NCBI GenBank assembly: GCA_000729835.1
Contig: JFHB01000005.1
Span: 124,001 to 188,000 of the forward strand
DNA: 64,000 nucleotides
Direction: 5' to 3'
Origin: Atkinsonella hypoxylon
Taxonomy: Eukaryota; Ascomycota; Sordariomycetes; Hypocreales; Clavicipitaceae
Positions 33,386-44,734 of this stretch are shown one piece after another. Position 1 is the first letter of the stretch. Each line of letters opens with the position of its first letter. Below the pieces are notes generated by a model. That model made no database searches and was not told where the DNA came from. It was given only the letters and a program-made list of their open reading frames with translations. Position numbers and translations under genes: made by a program.

Positions 33386-34267
33386 TTGGCGGCGCTGCTT
33401 TTCAATGGGTAGATTTTCTTGTCCTGTAGTTCCAAGTAAATTTGTGGATGGAGTATTGGCGCAATCTCAGGGATTTCATCAGGCATCGTTGACAACAAGA
33501 GTGTCTCACCGCGCAGATCTTGTCGTGTAGATGCTAATAATTCCGAGAAAAGGCTTCTCAATCAGATTTATTGATGTAAACATTTTGAAGGCTGTGTGAC
33601 ATGTACAGGACAGTGGCCTCACTTCCACAACAAAAGCACTCGGTAGATAATAATACAGTACATACAAAACATTCACTGAAGATCGGCAGAAGTCTTACAA
33701 TTGAAGACAGGCCAAGGGTGGTATGATATATTCGAAGGCCGCTGTCAACATAGACCAAACAAAGCAGCATTCAGGAGACCAAGTCCGTACTTCTCAACTC
33801 CCTTCCACCTCTCTTGGGCCCCCAACCATTATCCCTCGAAACAAAGTAACACGTCAGCACTCTTGCGAAGTAAGCAACTTCAGTGTGACTACAAAAACAG
33901 AAAAAGCGGGGAACTTTGGTGGGGGACCGGAACCAAAACATGTGAAGACTAATAAGGCAACATTGAAGAAACAAACACGGCTCTTTTCCCATCTGTAGCC
34001 ACCACATCTCTCTCCAGAAATCCTGATCGCCGCCAAAGTATGAAAAAACAAGAGATGATAAAGTAGTAGTGGCAGATAAAAGAAAGAAAAAGAGAAAAAA
34101 AAGAAGGAAGCCCACTTTAAACGCCATGTCGAACAATGCCACATTAGAGTTGAGCCACAATGACACACGGGAAGAATAAGATAAAGAAAAGCAGCGGGTC
34201 AAAGCAAAGCATCATTGCCTCCCTCGTCTTGTGTCTTTTTCGTCTGTGTATCCACATCGAGTTGTCT
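33386..34267. other. Convergent 3' region between bet3 and somA
   Basis: About 880 nt of 3' sequence from both genes. It is purine-rich on the plus strand at 34060-34115 (AAAGAAAGAAAAAG-type). No gene recognised. Confidence 0.3.
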
Positions 34268-37060
34268 TTACTCGGCGCCAATCTCGCCTCCTTCCATGCC
34301 AGGGAATGGGCCATTGAAATCAAATGGTTCTGTGGTGCCATCGCCGTCATGGAGGAATGAGTCGAAGTCGAAGTCGTTTAAGACATCACCTGACTGTAGG
34401 GGGTTGGCAAGTTCCATGCTAGAAAATTCCATCTATCATGCGAATTCAGTATACCGTGTTTCGAGTTTCCAAATTGCATGCGAGGAACAACTTACCATGC
34501 CAAAGTTACTATCCATCAAACCATTTTGATTGGGGTCATGGGCCTGTGGCGGTAACGAAGTCGCTTGAGGAGCTGGGGCAGAAGCTGTCGTAGCTGGTGC
34601 AGAAGTGCCTGTGGTTGATTGCGCATTTCCGCCAGAACCTCCGTTCTGGACATTTTTGTTGAAGACTGGTGTTGCCGGTGTTGCTGGTGTTGCCTCGGCT
34701 TCGCCAGCATTGTCTCCAGCTGGTGTGGCTCCAGCATTGTTGTTGGCGTTTTGGCTGGCTTTCTTCGCTGCCGCGGCACGCTATATGAGACTGTTAGCTT
34801 AATAAGGTACAAATGCAGGTTGCCAGAACGCGGAACGCGGAGAGTTCTTGGAAAGCGGGCGCGGTGTGCAAAACAAACTGACCTTCTCCTTCGCAGCTTT
34901 GGATTCCTTCTTCTTTGGAGCCGCCTTCGTGGATTGACTCGGTGTAGGCGGTGCGGCTGCTGCTTGTTGTGGGGATGCGGTAGTTCGGCTGTTGGAGTTG
35001 TTGGCGGCGGTAGCAGGCGCTGAGGGAGGGGGCATCGCTCGTTGCTGTGGCGTTCCTTGTAACTGTTGGTTTTGCTGCATTCCCTGAGGCATCTGGCCGT
35101 TAGGGCCTTGCTGCCACTGTCCCGGACCTCCTTGACCTCCCGCCTGTTGCCCAGGCTGCCCCTGACTCTGTTGCATCTGGCGGGCGGTCATCATCTGCTG
35201 TGGGTTCATCTGACCGCTAAAGGGTTGTCCAGGATGAGAGCTCGGTGGCCGCATGCCATTCATTTGTGCCTGAGCAGCAGCCATGTTGCCGTCTACTCCT
35301 GGTTTGAAGAAGTGAGGGGCCATGCTCGGATCGACCTGGTTGCCCATGAAGTTCATGGCAGGGTTGGGTGAGTCGCGTGAATGTCCGCCCTCAGGGACTG
35401 GCGAGGGAATGCCAGAATGGTTCATCTGGGGAGTTCCGCGCTTCATTTGTTCCGATGGGTTAGGCGATGCTCCTGATCGCATGCCTTGAGGCGAAGCCTC
35501 GTGGAACTGCCCGTTTGGTCCAGGTTGTCCAGGTCCACCAGGGCCACCTGAATCTCGAGGCATGCCAGTAATTGTATCCTGCTCCTGTCGAGCCATCATC
35601 AGCCTCTTCTTGTTCTGCTGTTCCAGAAGCATCAGCTGCATTTGATAGTCCTGCAAAGCATGGTTGCTACCAGCCGCTGCTTGAGCGCCGCCAGGAGCTT
35701 GACGAATGCCTCCTGGGCCTGCCATCTGACCATCAGGGTTGTAGAATGCGGTCAACGCCGTGCCGTCATGCCCTTGTGCCATCATTGGTGAGCCCTGACT
35801 TTGTGGCCCACCTGTGTTGGGCATTTGTTTATTGCCCATTTGCGAGCCATGGTGTTGATGCAAGTTCTGTGAGTAAGTTGCGATGGACTTTTGCTGGGCA
35901 GCAGGTGGAGCATTCATGAAATGCTGAAGCTGTTGCGAACTTAACCTGTTGGGGTCGATGCCATTGGCAGTGAGCATTTGATGGGCGGCAGCCACAGACG
36001 CATTATTTGGCATCTGCTGCCCAGGCATGCCCTGACCAGGTCGTCCATTAGCAGCAACCATGCCTCCAGGCTGATTCGGATTAAAAGGAGTCCCATCGAT
36101 ACGAAGTCGCTTCGATGGTGATGGCGCGTTATCCCCAGATGTGGGTGATGGGGGACGATCACGATTCTGATCCATGCCAGACGGATCACGCTGCATCGGA
36201 TTTTGTTTGGCTTGTTGAAGCATTATTTGTGGGCTATCAGGAAAGATGAGTAAAGAGTTGGTCTTTGCTTCAGGGACATGCTGCATAACAGACTTAGGGG
36301 AAATGACTGACTTATTTTGGTTGTTAGCCATGGCAGCTCGGGCGAGGTTGCCCTGCTTCATGTTCATATTCATGTTTCCATTCTGCATTCTCATCATCTG
36401 GACCTGATATTGCTGTTGCGCGGCCAGATCTGGGCGCATTTGCCGAAGGAGCTCCTGCTGATGGTTCTGCTTCAAACGAGATTGTTGCTGGCAATGAGTT
36501 ATGATTAGTTCGTCAAAGTGCAAAGAGAGGTTGGAAGTAGGAGTGTGCTATATCAGAAGTCTTACCTGAGTATGAGCGACGTATTGGTTCACAGTGCCAT
36601 TGCCATTGGCACCCCGGACACGCTGAGCGTTATATATGTCCCAGAAGAGACAAAACCATTCATATAGGAATGACGCATCCGATGCGGGCATGGGCAATTT
36701 GGGAGGTGGGAGGTCGTCCGGTAATTTGGCATCCAAGTCATCCTTAGAGTCGGTGTCCATGGGATCTTCACCGTTGGCGGTATCGCCACCTTTTGTGCCA
36801 TCCTTATGAACATTGACCTGCTGTCCACTTGTCAAGAGCGATCTGGCACAGTCATACATGCCATATCGGATGAAGTATTCGTAAATATAAGTGTTCAAAA
36901 CACCTCGCTGGCCGTCAAGCTGCTGCTGTCTCGCGGCGGCAGCGGCAGCGGCCATTTGCGGGTTCGCAGCACCATTGTTCATCATAGGTATTGGCGCACC
37001 GCCGACAGGACCACCCATGCTATTCATGTTGGCCATGCCCATGTTCGGGTTCATGGCCAT
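34268..37060 (-). CDS. somA: LUFS/LisH-domain developmental regulator (SomA/Som1, Flo8-related)
   Basis: A nuclear regulator acting with the cAMP-PKA pathway in adhesion, conidiation and morphogenesis (Aspergillus SomA, Magnaporthe Som1, yeast Flo8). Four exons fit: 36566-37060, 34883-36487, 34496-34780 and 34268-34432, giving 849 aa with all phases consistent. The start is the Met/Asn/Gly-rich MAMNPNMGMANMNSMGGP. The LisH/LUFS core is VLNTYIYEYFIRYGMYDCAR, and SDASFLYEWFCLFWDIYNAQ comes from later in the same domain (about residues 53-155). The long middle is Gln/Met/Gly/Pro-rich and disordered. A basic APKKKESKAAKEK patch may be a nuclear signal. The acidic C-terminus (VLNDFDFDSFLHDGDG) looks like an activation domain. 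The upstream region is unusually long, at more than 1.5 kb. Confidence 0.9.
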
Positions 37061-38815
37061 TGTGATGAAGGACTTTCAGGCTGCGACGCGAGCAAGCGGA
37101 CAAGTCGGAAATTGATACGCACAGGGCAGGCAGTATTGGTCAGATGTGACAATCTGCCTATAAGCCGCCACAAGCAAGAGAGGATATCCAGGCCGTTGAT
37201 AGCCGATTTGGGGGAAGAGGCTAAATAAAAGACGTCAGGCTGTGAAGGTGTGGTCGTGGCGTGGCGTAGGTACGAGGGGCGAGATGGCCGGTCAACACCA
37301 GGCGCGGCAGGGCTTTTGATACTCGGTCGCGGCGGTCGAGACGCTCTGGGAATTCGGGCGAGCAGGCGAAAATGCGCGCAATCCGCGAGGAAAGGGGATA
37401 AATGGTGGGATCACAGCGGCAAGTGATGCGCGCGTGCGAGCAAGGATGCAGGAAAAAAAAAAAAAGATATATTGATGACTGATGATGGGGAGGAAAATGT
37501 GTGAAGTGAAGGTGGATGGAGAGTTTCGTCTGGGGGCTGGGATGGAGTCTCACACTCGTCTGGACACTCCCTCTCTCTGGTGTCTGCGGTCTGTGGTCTG
37601 TGGTCTGTTGTCTGCAATTAGACTCTGTCTGCACTCTGCACACCACCCTTATGCGTGTGTGCTGCTGCACTGGAAATCAGAACAAAAACCGCCCCAAAGG
37701 ACAGAGGAAGCACCTCGCCTTTGCAGTGCTGTCACTGTCAAGTCGCGTAATGTGCCACGAGGGAGTCATGCAGCTATCTCGGTCGTCGCCAGGATTAGCG
37801 TCACCGTCACTGTCAGCACTCGCGCTGAGCCGTGGAGACGATTGTCGCGATGAACATGGACGTCAATTCGATGCGGAAGGCTGAAGGAAATCGACTCCGT
37901 ACTGTGGGCTGTGGACTGTGGAGGCAATGAGGCCGGATGCAAGAGGGGACAGGGCAACAGGCGCAGGCACCACCATATAAAGACCGTGCGAAAAAAAAAA
38001 AATTTGTTGTGGGGAAATGGAACTGTGACGAGCGCACTGTACATGCTGCGACTTGTTGGTAGTACATGTACGGTGTGCAGAAGCAGGACAGTGTCCATGT
38101 CTCTGTCGTGGCCAACAAAATTCAGGTGGCCGTGCAGGTATTATCCCTTCCTGACACGGTGTGAGATGCGCTACGGGTGCTGCCCAAAAAGGCTCAGCAC
38201 TGAGCTGGGCGACTGGGCACGGAGAACAAACAGACAGAGGCAGAGAACCGGCAGGGCCGCTCGGGAGGGGGGTCAGCAAAGTCTCTGCTTGCCGTGGCGT
38301 CTTTACAGAGCCCCTATCTGCTGGCGTAATACTCATACCAGTGGCGTAATTCCTGGCCCGCCACCCACGTTGGGCCTCAGGCACCCAGCGGCATCATCGC
38401 GGCCCAAAGGCTGCCAATGGCAGCACAAGGCCGTCCACGAAGTCTTTTTCTGTGTGCAATGGCATTACTTCAGCCAATGGGCTGAAGGCCTTATCATAAT
38501 CTCATGACCTAACTTCAGGTCGAATGTGGCAGCAAACTGCTGACTCGATGAATGGCATCATGCCCTCTCTTGACGCCTGATATCTGCCACAAATCTCGCC
38601 ATCTACGGAAGCTGTGGATTTCGCTCTTAATACCGACTGTGCTTGAGCCTGTTGGACAATGTGTTGTTCTGGGTCCTCTCCGTTGTATCGGACAATTGAT
38701 TTGATGTCTGTCGGACTTGAATATAGAAAATGTGTGATGATGATATCTCTGCTATAGGTGGCGTTCCTCGTCGTAATAATAGCTGTAGGCCCTCTTGCCG
38801 TTCAGCTCGTCCTGA
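37061..38815. promoter_or_regulatory. Long upstream region of somA
   Basis: About 1.75 kb without a supported gene. It has A-runs at 37452 and 37990, and CTGTGGTCTGTGGTCTGTTGTCTG-type repeats near 37588-37615. Overlapping ORFs are simple-composition shadows. Long upstream regions are usual for developmental regulators. Confidence 0.35.
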
Positions 38816-38820
38816 TGGAG

Positions 38821-38864
38821 CGTTGTTGTTGTTGTTGTTGTTTTTTTTTGTTTTTTTTTTTTTT
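38821..38864. repeat. GTT microsatellite and T-runs
   Basis: About six GTT units run into T9 and T15 tracts. This simple repeat marks the start of the AT-rich, gene-poor segment. Confidence 0.7.
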
Positions 38865-41104
38865 CCTCGACATCGACACGAATCGAACAAACATGTGATC
38901 TTGCACATCCGTTTCGCCACCTCCCTTCACTTTTAATATTCATAAACCACTTTTGTGATGTTATAAGGGCTGTCATTGAGCGCTACTCTGCTTTCAATAA
39001 TGTAATATTGTGTCCTAATCAAGATGCATCAGTCAAATGCAAATATGACCCATTGGCCAACTTCTGGGAGCTTGGTATCACCAACAAGTAAGTGACTTAC
39101 ATGTCATGTTGTGTGACGTTGTTGACAGGTACCTTGATACCCTCCTCCATTTACGCCACACCACCTTGATGGTGAATAGTTTTGATCCAAATGTGGACAA
39201 AAGTCCAAGGTGAGAGGCGTATATGTGACATTATCTGGCTGCATCATTTCTTACAATTTTTGACTGAATATATGTTTCTACTGCCATGGCTCGCAAAGGT
39301 ACCTACGCGCGCCACGCCGGATCCTAGTGACGCCCAGCGACACAGACGGCGATAAATTAGTTTCTCCTTGAGGACCGTGAGACTACACCTCCATACCTAG
39401 CTAGGTACCAACCCACTTTCTCATGGCTCTAACTATCGAGCGACCTCGAATGACCGCTAGTAGCAGCTGGACGTCTTACCTACTAAATCTCCAAATGTAA
39501 GGCGTTAAAGCTAGTACTAGCCATGATATACTAAATTACTAATATCTACAGCTTTATAAGTAAAGTATCATTCATGAAGGCCTTAATTAATAATATCCTT
39601 ATTTACCTTCTAGTGGGGTTGTAAGAGGTCTGGTGTAACTTTAGAAAATTATAGGGACTTCTACGGAGTACTGCAGTTTGAATTAGTATAGTGCGGTAAG
39701 TACTCCATATGCAGCCATCTAATTGGTCTACAATAGTGGGTCTGTGCGGAGGCGTGGTAAAGCAGTTGACCCACTTTATCTGTAGGTACCTAGGCACTTA
39801 TTAATTTCGTCTTTATTGGGGCGCATTCATAGTTAGTTAACTAAGATCACGACCTCAAACATTGAAAGGAGAACAACGACTTGCATAGACGCAACTTCAG
39901 GAATAGATCGCAAGTCTTTCGACAGACGAACCAAGGAGGCATTTCAAGTACAGTACTGTACAAAGCTTAAGAGTCGGACCAAGGCGTGACTTACTTACTG
40001 CATGGATTCGGACAACGCATATGGCCGACCGAAGGCCATAGATTCCGAATTCGTCGGTTTCATGTTCCGCTGTCTTCAATTGTCCATTTACGTTCTATGA
40101 AATATTGCAGTGTTGTTTTAATTCGGCATTCTGAGAGTAAGCGCTAGAACCTGTGTAAGAATTGTGTCATTCTCAAGGTCGGACAACGGGGGCATGCTGG
40201 AAAAAAGTGTGCTGAGATCCCAAAGATAGAGAAAGTGGCGGCCTCGCGTACATTTTTGTGCATCGTGATCCAGTAATGCTGCTTGTGGTCGACGAGTCAT
40301 TTCATCTAGGAATCTCTTCAAGACTAGTCAATTTGAGGGCAATGGAAGTCTACATTCATCCGATCAAAGATCAACGAGCTAGAATATTCCGGAGTTGTCG
40401 CGACTTCATGACTAACAGAGAAAGATGTTGCGGAGTGGTCGAAGCATCGCGCTCGATCGAATTATCGGAAAGCCATTTGTTTATTGCCGGTTGCTGTATC
40501 CTATATCTTCACCATCTTATCTAATGAGCCTGGGACTATTAACTTGCTACATAGCGAAAATGCAAATGACATAAAAATGTACTCAGGTTGACAACAGTCA
40601 TTTGTTTTCAAGGTGAAGATTCCCAGGCAATTATCTGCGACTGGAGAAAATGCCTTTGGTACCACCCATCGAGACCTCATACGCACCATTGCTACAAGGA
40701 ATAAGGAAGGGGCTTTAATGGAAGGGTCTGAAGTTGCCGGATGTATGGCATGCTAATCCTGTAGAGGTCAAGGGTAACTCTCCGCCGGCAGGAGCGCATT
40801 GCTTCGTGTCTTGAGTTTGAATGGGGGATACAGGATGTGGAAATATAGATTAATCCTAGATGATACACATGACCATGTATTATTGTATAACCGACTCTCT
40901 CGGAGCTCTCTATTATAAATAGTTCATAAAGAAACTTCCAGCGTATACATGGCCTCTAAAGGACATACAGAAGGTGGAGCAGCCAAATAGCGACTTTCAG
41001 TGAAAATTTAATTCAGAGTGCCATAACAATCACCTGATGGTGAGTGAGATGTGATGACCTGAGGCTGTCCCGGCATCACTAAGGGTGAGTGTAGGCTTCT
41101 GACT
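38865..41104. other. AT-rich gene-poor segment
   Basis: About 2.2 kb, especially AT-rich at 39480-39850 (TAATTAATAATATCC, CTAGGTAC-like words). Frames are short and full of TAA/TAG, and no protein motif is recognisable. The look fits an old repeat-induced-mutation-type or decayed-transposon region, but I could not compute an index. Confidence 0.35.
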
Positions 41105-42270
41105 TTAATAGGCAACACAAAGGTCTGATAGAAATACGCGATCCCACCCTTTGAAAACAGCAAGAGACCATTCTTCTTCCTCGTCCTCAAAATCAAGATG
41201 TTGCACCCCCTCATATTCTTGCTCCGAAGTGAAGAAACCAACATCCTTGGGTAAAACCTCCTCAGTCTTCACCCTAAATTCATCCACCTCATCTCTCTGG
41301 TTCATGAATCCTGCATAACCAGGATCGTAGGTGTTCCCCGCCAAATTGTCTTCGCCCTTCCACAACCAACCCTCCTTCTTAACAATATGCAATCGATAGG
41401 CGAGAATAGCGTCGCCCAATACGGTCCAGGTATCTGCATGGCGGGTATGCAATTAGTCAATGTCTCAAATTTGATTTATATACCTGGATCTGCTTACGTG
41501 TGTTTTCTACCCCTAATTCGCTGTCCAATTTGCCCTCAACTGCAGCCTCTTGCGTGGTATCACCTCCTCCACTCAGCGCCGCCTCGTGTTCGTTCGCTCG
41601 CTGATTCGAGTACCTGAGACTCTTTGCGATCTTCAATCCTGTGACAATATACACTTACGTTTAGGGTCAACAAATGGCTCAGCTGGTGTCATTATCCAGG
41701 CCTGCATACTAGACCATTTCGCAGAGCATTCTTGAACTCGTTATCCCTTTCACGAAACTTCTGCGCATCTGCTGCCGTTGGATTCTTCTCCAGATACCAT
41801 GCCGAAACCGTGTCGAAGTCGTAGGTTGTCTTCAGGGACCTGCTGGTTTTGGCCTCTGCCTGCCCTCCAAAGACGTCGTAGAGCTTCGCAGAGAGGCCAA
41901 TTTTGACCGAGGTATGGTGCTCGGACTCCGTTTTCCCTTTGCTGTATCCTGACCCAGGGATGGTCTTTGGCAAGGGGTCGAGGAATGTAATGGGGTCTTG
42001 TGGCAGAGCCTTGTCTGTATAATGACGTTCCCTATCTTGATTGGTCCATTGGGACGGAATTCGATTTCCGGTGCTCGTAGGCAAAATTTCCGGTCCTTCG
42101 TTGACGCTGGCATATCGAAAAGACCTCGGATGGAACGAAGCAAGCTACAATTGGCGATTAAAGTGTCTTGGAACTCGAGGAATCGGAAAGGCTGAATGAA
42201 GAGCGGGGTAACAAATGTGCTCGCAACATTCAGCTTGATGGGTAAGGCTTTGTAGTACCGCAATATGTAC
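41105..42270 (-). pseudogene. Gasdermin-like (HET-Q1/RCD-1 type) gene with a frameshift
   Basis: Pieces in adjacent frames form one protein of a fungal family I recall as gasdermin-like, a pore-forming regulated-cell-death family. The N-terminal part (LNVASTFVTPLFIQPFRFLE, EIEFRPNGPIKIGN) lies in the frame from 42270. At about 42009-42013 one base is missing and the frame changes. DPITFLDPLPKTIPGSGYSK, IGLSAKLYDVFGGQAEAKTS and WYLEKNPTAADAQ follow. After an intron near 41640-41715 comes YIVTGLKIAKSLRYSN, matching the VYxVTGxKIARG-type motif of fungal gasdermins. After a second intron (41434-41497, GTAAGC...TGCAG) comes VLGDAILAYRLHIVKKEGWL, with an acidic C-terminus. The subtilase gene lies upstream on the same strand. 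Assignment is from motif memory; the frameshift is seen directly. Confidence 0.55.
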
Positions 42271-42439
42271 ATATTGCGTAGCAGCGTATGATAGGTGTAT
42301 GTGGTCTTCTGCTTCAGATTAGATAAACTTGGTCGTACAATTTAATCAGCTGAGGTGTGGCATGGACAGTTCTCCTCCAGATGCAACTGCTGTGTCATTC
42401 AAATGAAATGTTCCAAATGCTAGATGAAAAAGGCTGATC

Positions 42440-43870
42440 TTATTTTGAGTTCGAAGCACTACTCAATGCAGTATCAAATTCCAACGTATTAGGCTCCTTC
42501 AAGTGATTGTCAAGCGTAATAAAGCGCTTCCGCACTTCTGGCTCGGTTGAGAGGTCGTATAGCAGGTTTTGAAGACTGTCGAACATCCTGATCTTACCCC
42601 ATAGCCCTATTTAATCGTGAATGTTGATATAATCAATAACAATCGCAGCAATCCCGGCCACGAGGGCAGTGGCGACGGATGATCCGGTCTTAGTTATTTA
42701 CCGTGGTGCTGATATCCCTCGATTCCCAGCTGGGACCTCAAGACCCAGTGTGCCGAATACGTTTTCTTCTCCGTTAGGAAGAGAAGAGTTGGATTCTTCA
42801 TGTTTCCCCTTCGTATTTGTTCCCCGAATCGAGAAAACCGTTCTGTGTGTAGCTGGGAACAGCTCATGCCTGCTGCCACCCTGATTCGAAGCCGCAGCGA
42901 AAATCAACAATTTTTGGTTTCGATGTAAAAGTGCCTCTAAAATAGCATTGTTGACGACAGGCACCTCATTGACGACTCATTGACGAGTGTCTCCTGTTCC
43001 CAGCCTAGAGATAGAGACAAAATATCTGCATTTTGCTCCTTCACAGCCCAGAGGATAGCCTATGATGTATTGCGTTAGCGATGAGGTACATAACTATTAT
43101 TCGCTGCAAAATACCTTAGCAAGGTTACTGCTCGCCATTTCTGGATCACTCTGCAAAATTTTGTCCTTGCCTGCGATATGGGCCACACAAACTTCTGTAA
43201 AGGGTGCTATGCGATGAACGATCGAAAGCATAGCCGTTCCATGTCCATCATCGTCTTGTGGCACTATCTCAGATTTCCAGTAGTCTTTCCAGCTATGCTT
43301 CGTTTCCGTTTCATAAAGCATGTTCAGCCGCCGCTTCAGCTTCCGATCCACAAAGTGTGCTCCGACGTCAAATCCGGTGTCTATGATTGCAATCTTTGGC
43401 CTTTTGATGTCGGTCATTTCCACAGAGATATGACGATGCAAGGATATGGGTGGCGCTTCGGATTCGGAACTCCCCGTTTGCAGGAGCTGTATTGTTTCAA
43501 GGCTCCATTCCACACCCATCCAATCTGTATTATAGTATTGCCAAAATGCTTTTGATATGGCGAATGCAAGAAATATCTTGTGCTTGGTGGTTAATTTGTC
43601 TTGTTCTAATAACAAGGAAAGGAGCATTGGTGCGCTTTGCTGTGGAAAGATATTTGAGAAGGATTTTTCTACACTCCGGCTAAATTGATGAGTCTCGAGT
43701 CACTCAGTCACTTGAATACGAAAGCATTTTATGTTCCATTTTAAGATTTCGCAGAAGTCTTTCAGCGCTTTGTTCGAGTTTTTACGAGTTGAAGATTCGT
43801 TCTGGGCGTCCGCGGGATCTGCGGGCGGACCTACACCGATCGTTTGTCTATAGTAGAATTAGCTGCAGTC
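42440..43870 (-). pseudogene. Subtilisin-like (S8) serine protease gene, broken and 5'-truncated
   Basis: The catalytic triad regions are readable: Asp in KIAIIDTGFDVG, His in DDDGHGTAMLSIVH and Ser in TGSSVATALVAGIAA. An N-terminal helical region (LSLLLEQDKLTTKHKIFLAF, KAFWQYYNTDWMGVEWSLE) precedes them, as in fungal NLR-like/HET-Q2-type subtilases. Exons are about 43115-43638 and 42440-43059, with an intact intron between. Damage: an exact 11-bp tandem duplication (42965-42986) shifts the frame between the His and Ser regions. In-frame TAA stops are at 42698-42700 and 42611-42613. The 5' part ends at the MITE boundary (43871), so the first exon or exons are lost. It is followed after about 170 nt by the gasdermin-like gene on the same strand. 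Confidence 0.72.
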
Positions 43871-44280
43871 GGGGTGTACAGTAAATCTCAGGTCCAGCGT
43901 ATGTGTAGATTGGTCCAGAGTGGAGCCAGAGCGGGTGTAGATTTAGGCAGAATAGTATATACCTAGTATATATTTAGCATATACTAGGCATACAGTATTA
44001 ATTTCTAAGCAAGAGATCTAGAGTCTATAGAGTGCGCATTTTTATAGCACTATAAGCCTAGATATTAGTGCACTATACCACTAGATATTAGTGTATATAC
44101 TACTAGATATTAGTGTGTATACCACTAAATATAAAAATGTTGATTCGCACTAATACACTATACATTCTATATATACTAGGTATATACTAAAAGCTTCACC
44201 GCCTGCGAAAAATACACCCTTTTTGGCTCCACTCTGGACTAATCCACACATACGCTGGACCTGAGATTTACTGGAACCCC
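43871..44280. mobile_element. hAT-type MITE, copy 2 (410 bp)
   Basis: It has the same terminal inverted repeats, core and 23-bp internal units as the element at 14412-14822, in the same orientation. Differences between copies cluster in the CATATGC-rich interior and are mostly C-to-T and G-to-A in this copy, the kind left by repeat-induced point mutation. No 8-bp target duplication is present (left flank CTGCAGTC, right flank GCCAAGGA). The left flank is a subtilase gene and the right flank an ankyrin fragment. This suggests that a deletion or a crossover between copies joined unrelated flanks. Confidence 0.82.
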
Positions 44281-44415
44281 GCCAAGGAGGGGCACAAGGC
44301 CGTGGTTGAGTTGCTGCTTGAGAAAGGCGCTGATATCAACGCCGCAGATAGCTACGGCCGGACGCCACCAATGTAGGTTGCCGCGAACGGGCACAATGCT
44401 ATGTTAGCGTCAAGT
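44281..44415 (+). pseudogene. Ankyrin-repeat gene fragment
   Basis: Directly at the MITE end the frame reads AKEGHKAVVELLLEKGADIN then AADSYGRTPPM, one ankyrin repeat. After a TAG (44374-44376) in the same frame comes VAANGHNAM, the start of the next repeat. The rest is absent. Only one and a half repeats remain, so this is a truncated relic, probably of a larger NLR or ankyrin protein. Confidence 0.7.
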
Positions 44416-44653
44416 GGGAAATCATCTCCAACCGGGCGGGTGTCCTTATGTCCCTACGAGGCAGGTACCCACTCCGTCCTAATCACGGTAATCATTAGTA
44501 TTCCCGAAACATTCAATGCAAACAAGCGTCAGTCTTGTCCTCTCGTCAAAAGCATGCCAAGACCCCCAAAAAAAAAATTGTTTCATCGAGATACACCGCT
44601 TTACGTATCAGGACAGCTAATTGACCATGAACAAAAGTTGAGCAAAATGAGAT
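44416..44653. other. Short spacer before tRNA-Ser
   Basis: About 240 nt with an A9 run at 44569. No gene is supported. Confidence 0.25.
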
Positions 44654-44734
44654 CGACGGAGACAAGATTCGAACTTGCGCGGGCGAACCCATATGATTTC
44701 TAGTCATACCCAATAACCACTCTGGCACTCCGCC
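44654..44734 (-). tRNA. tRNA-Ser (AGA), variant D-arm
   Basis: The minus strand folds into an 81-nt class II tRNA. The acceptor stem is GGCGGAG/CTCCGTC. The anticodon stem TATGA/TCATA encloses CTAGAAA (anticodon AGA). A long variable arm and the T arm around GTTCGAATC follow. The 3' half is nearly identical to the tRNA-Ser at 46024-46104. The D arm (GTGCCAGAGTGGTTATTGGG) instead resembles that of tRNA-Ser(CGA) at 46889-46984. Stems stay paired, so it may be functional. Confidence 0.85.
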
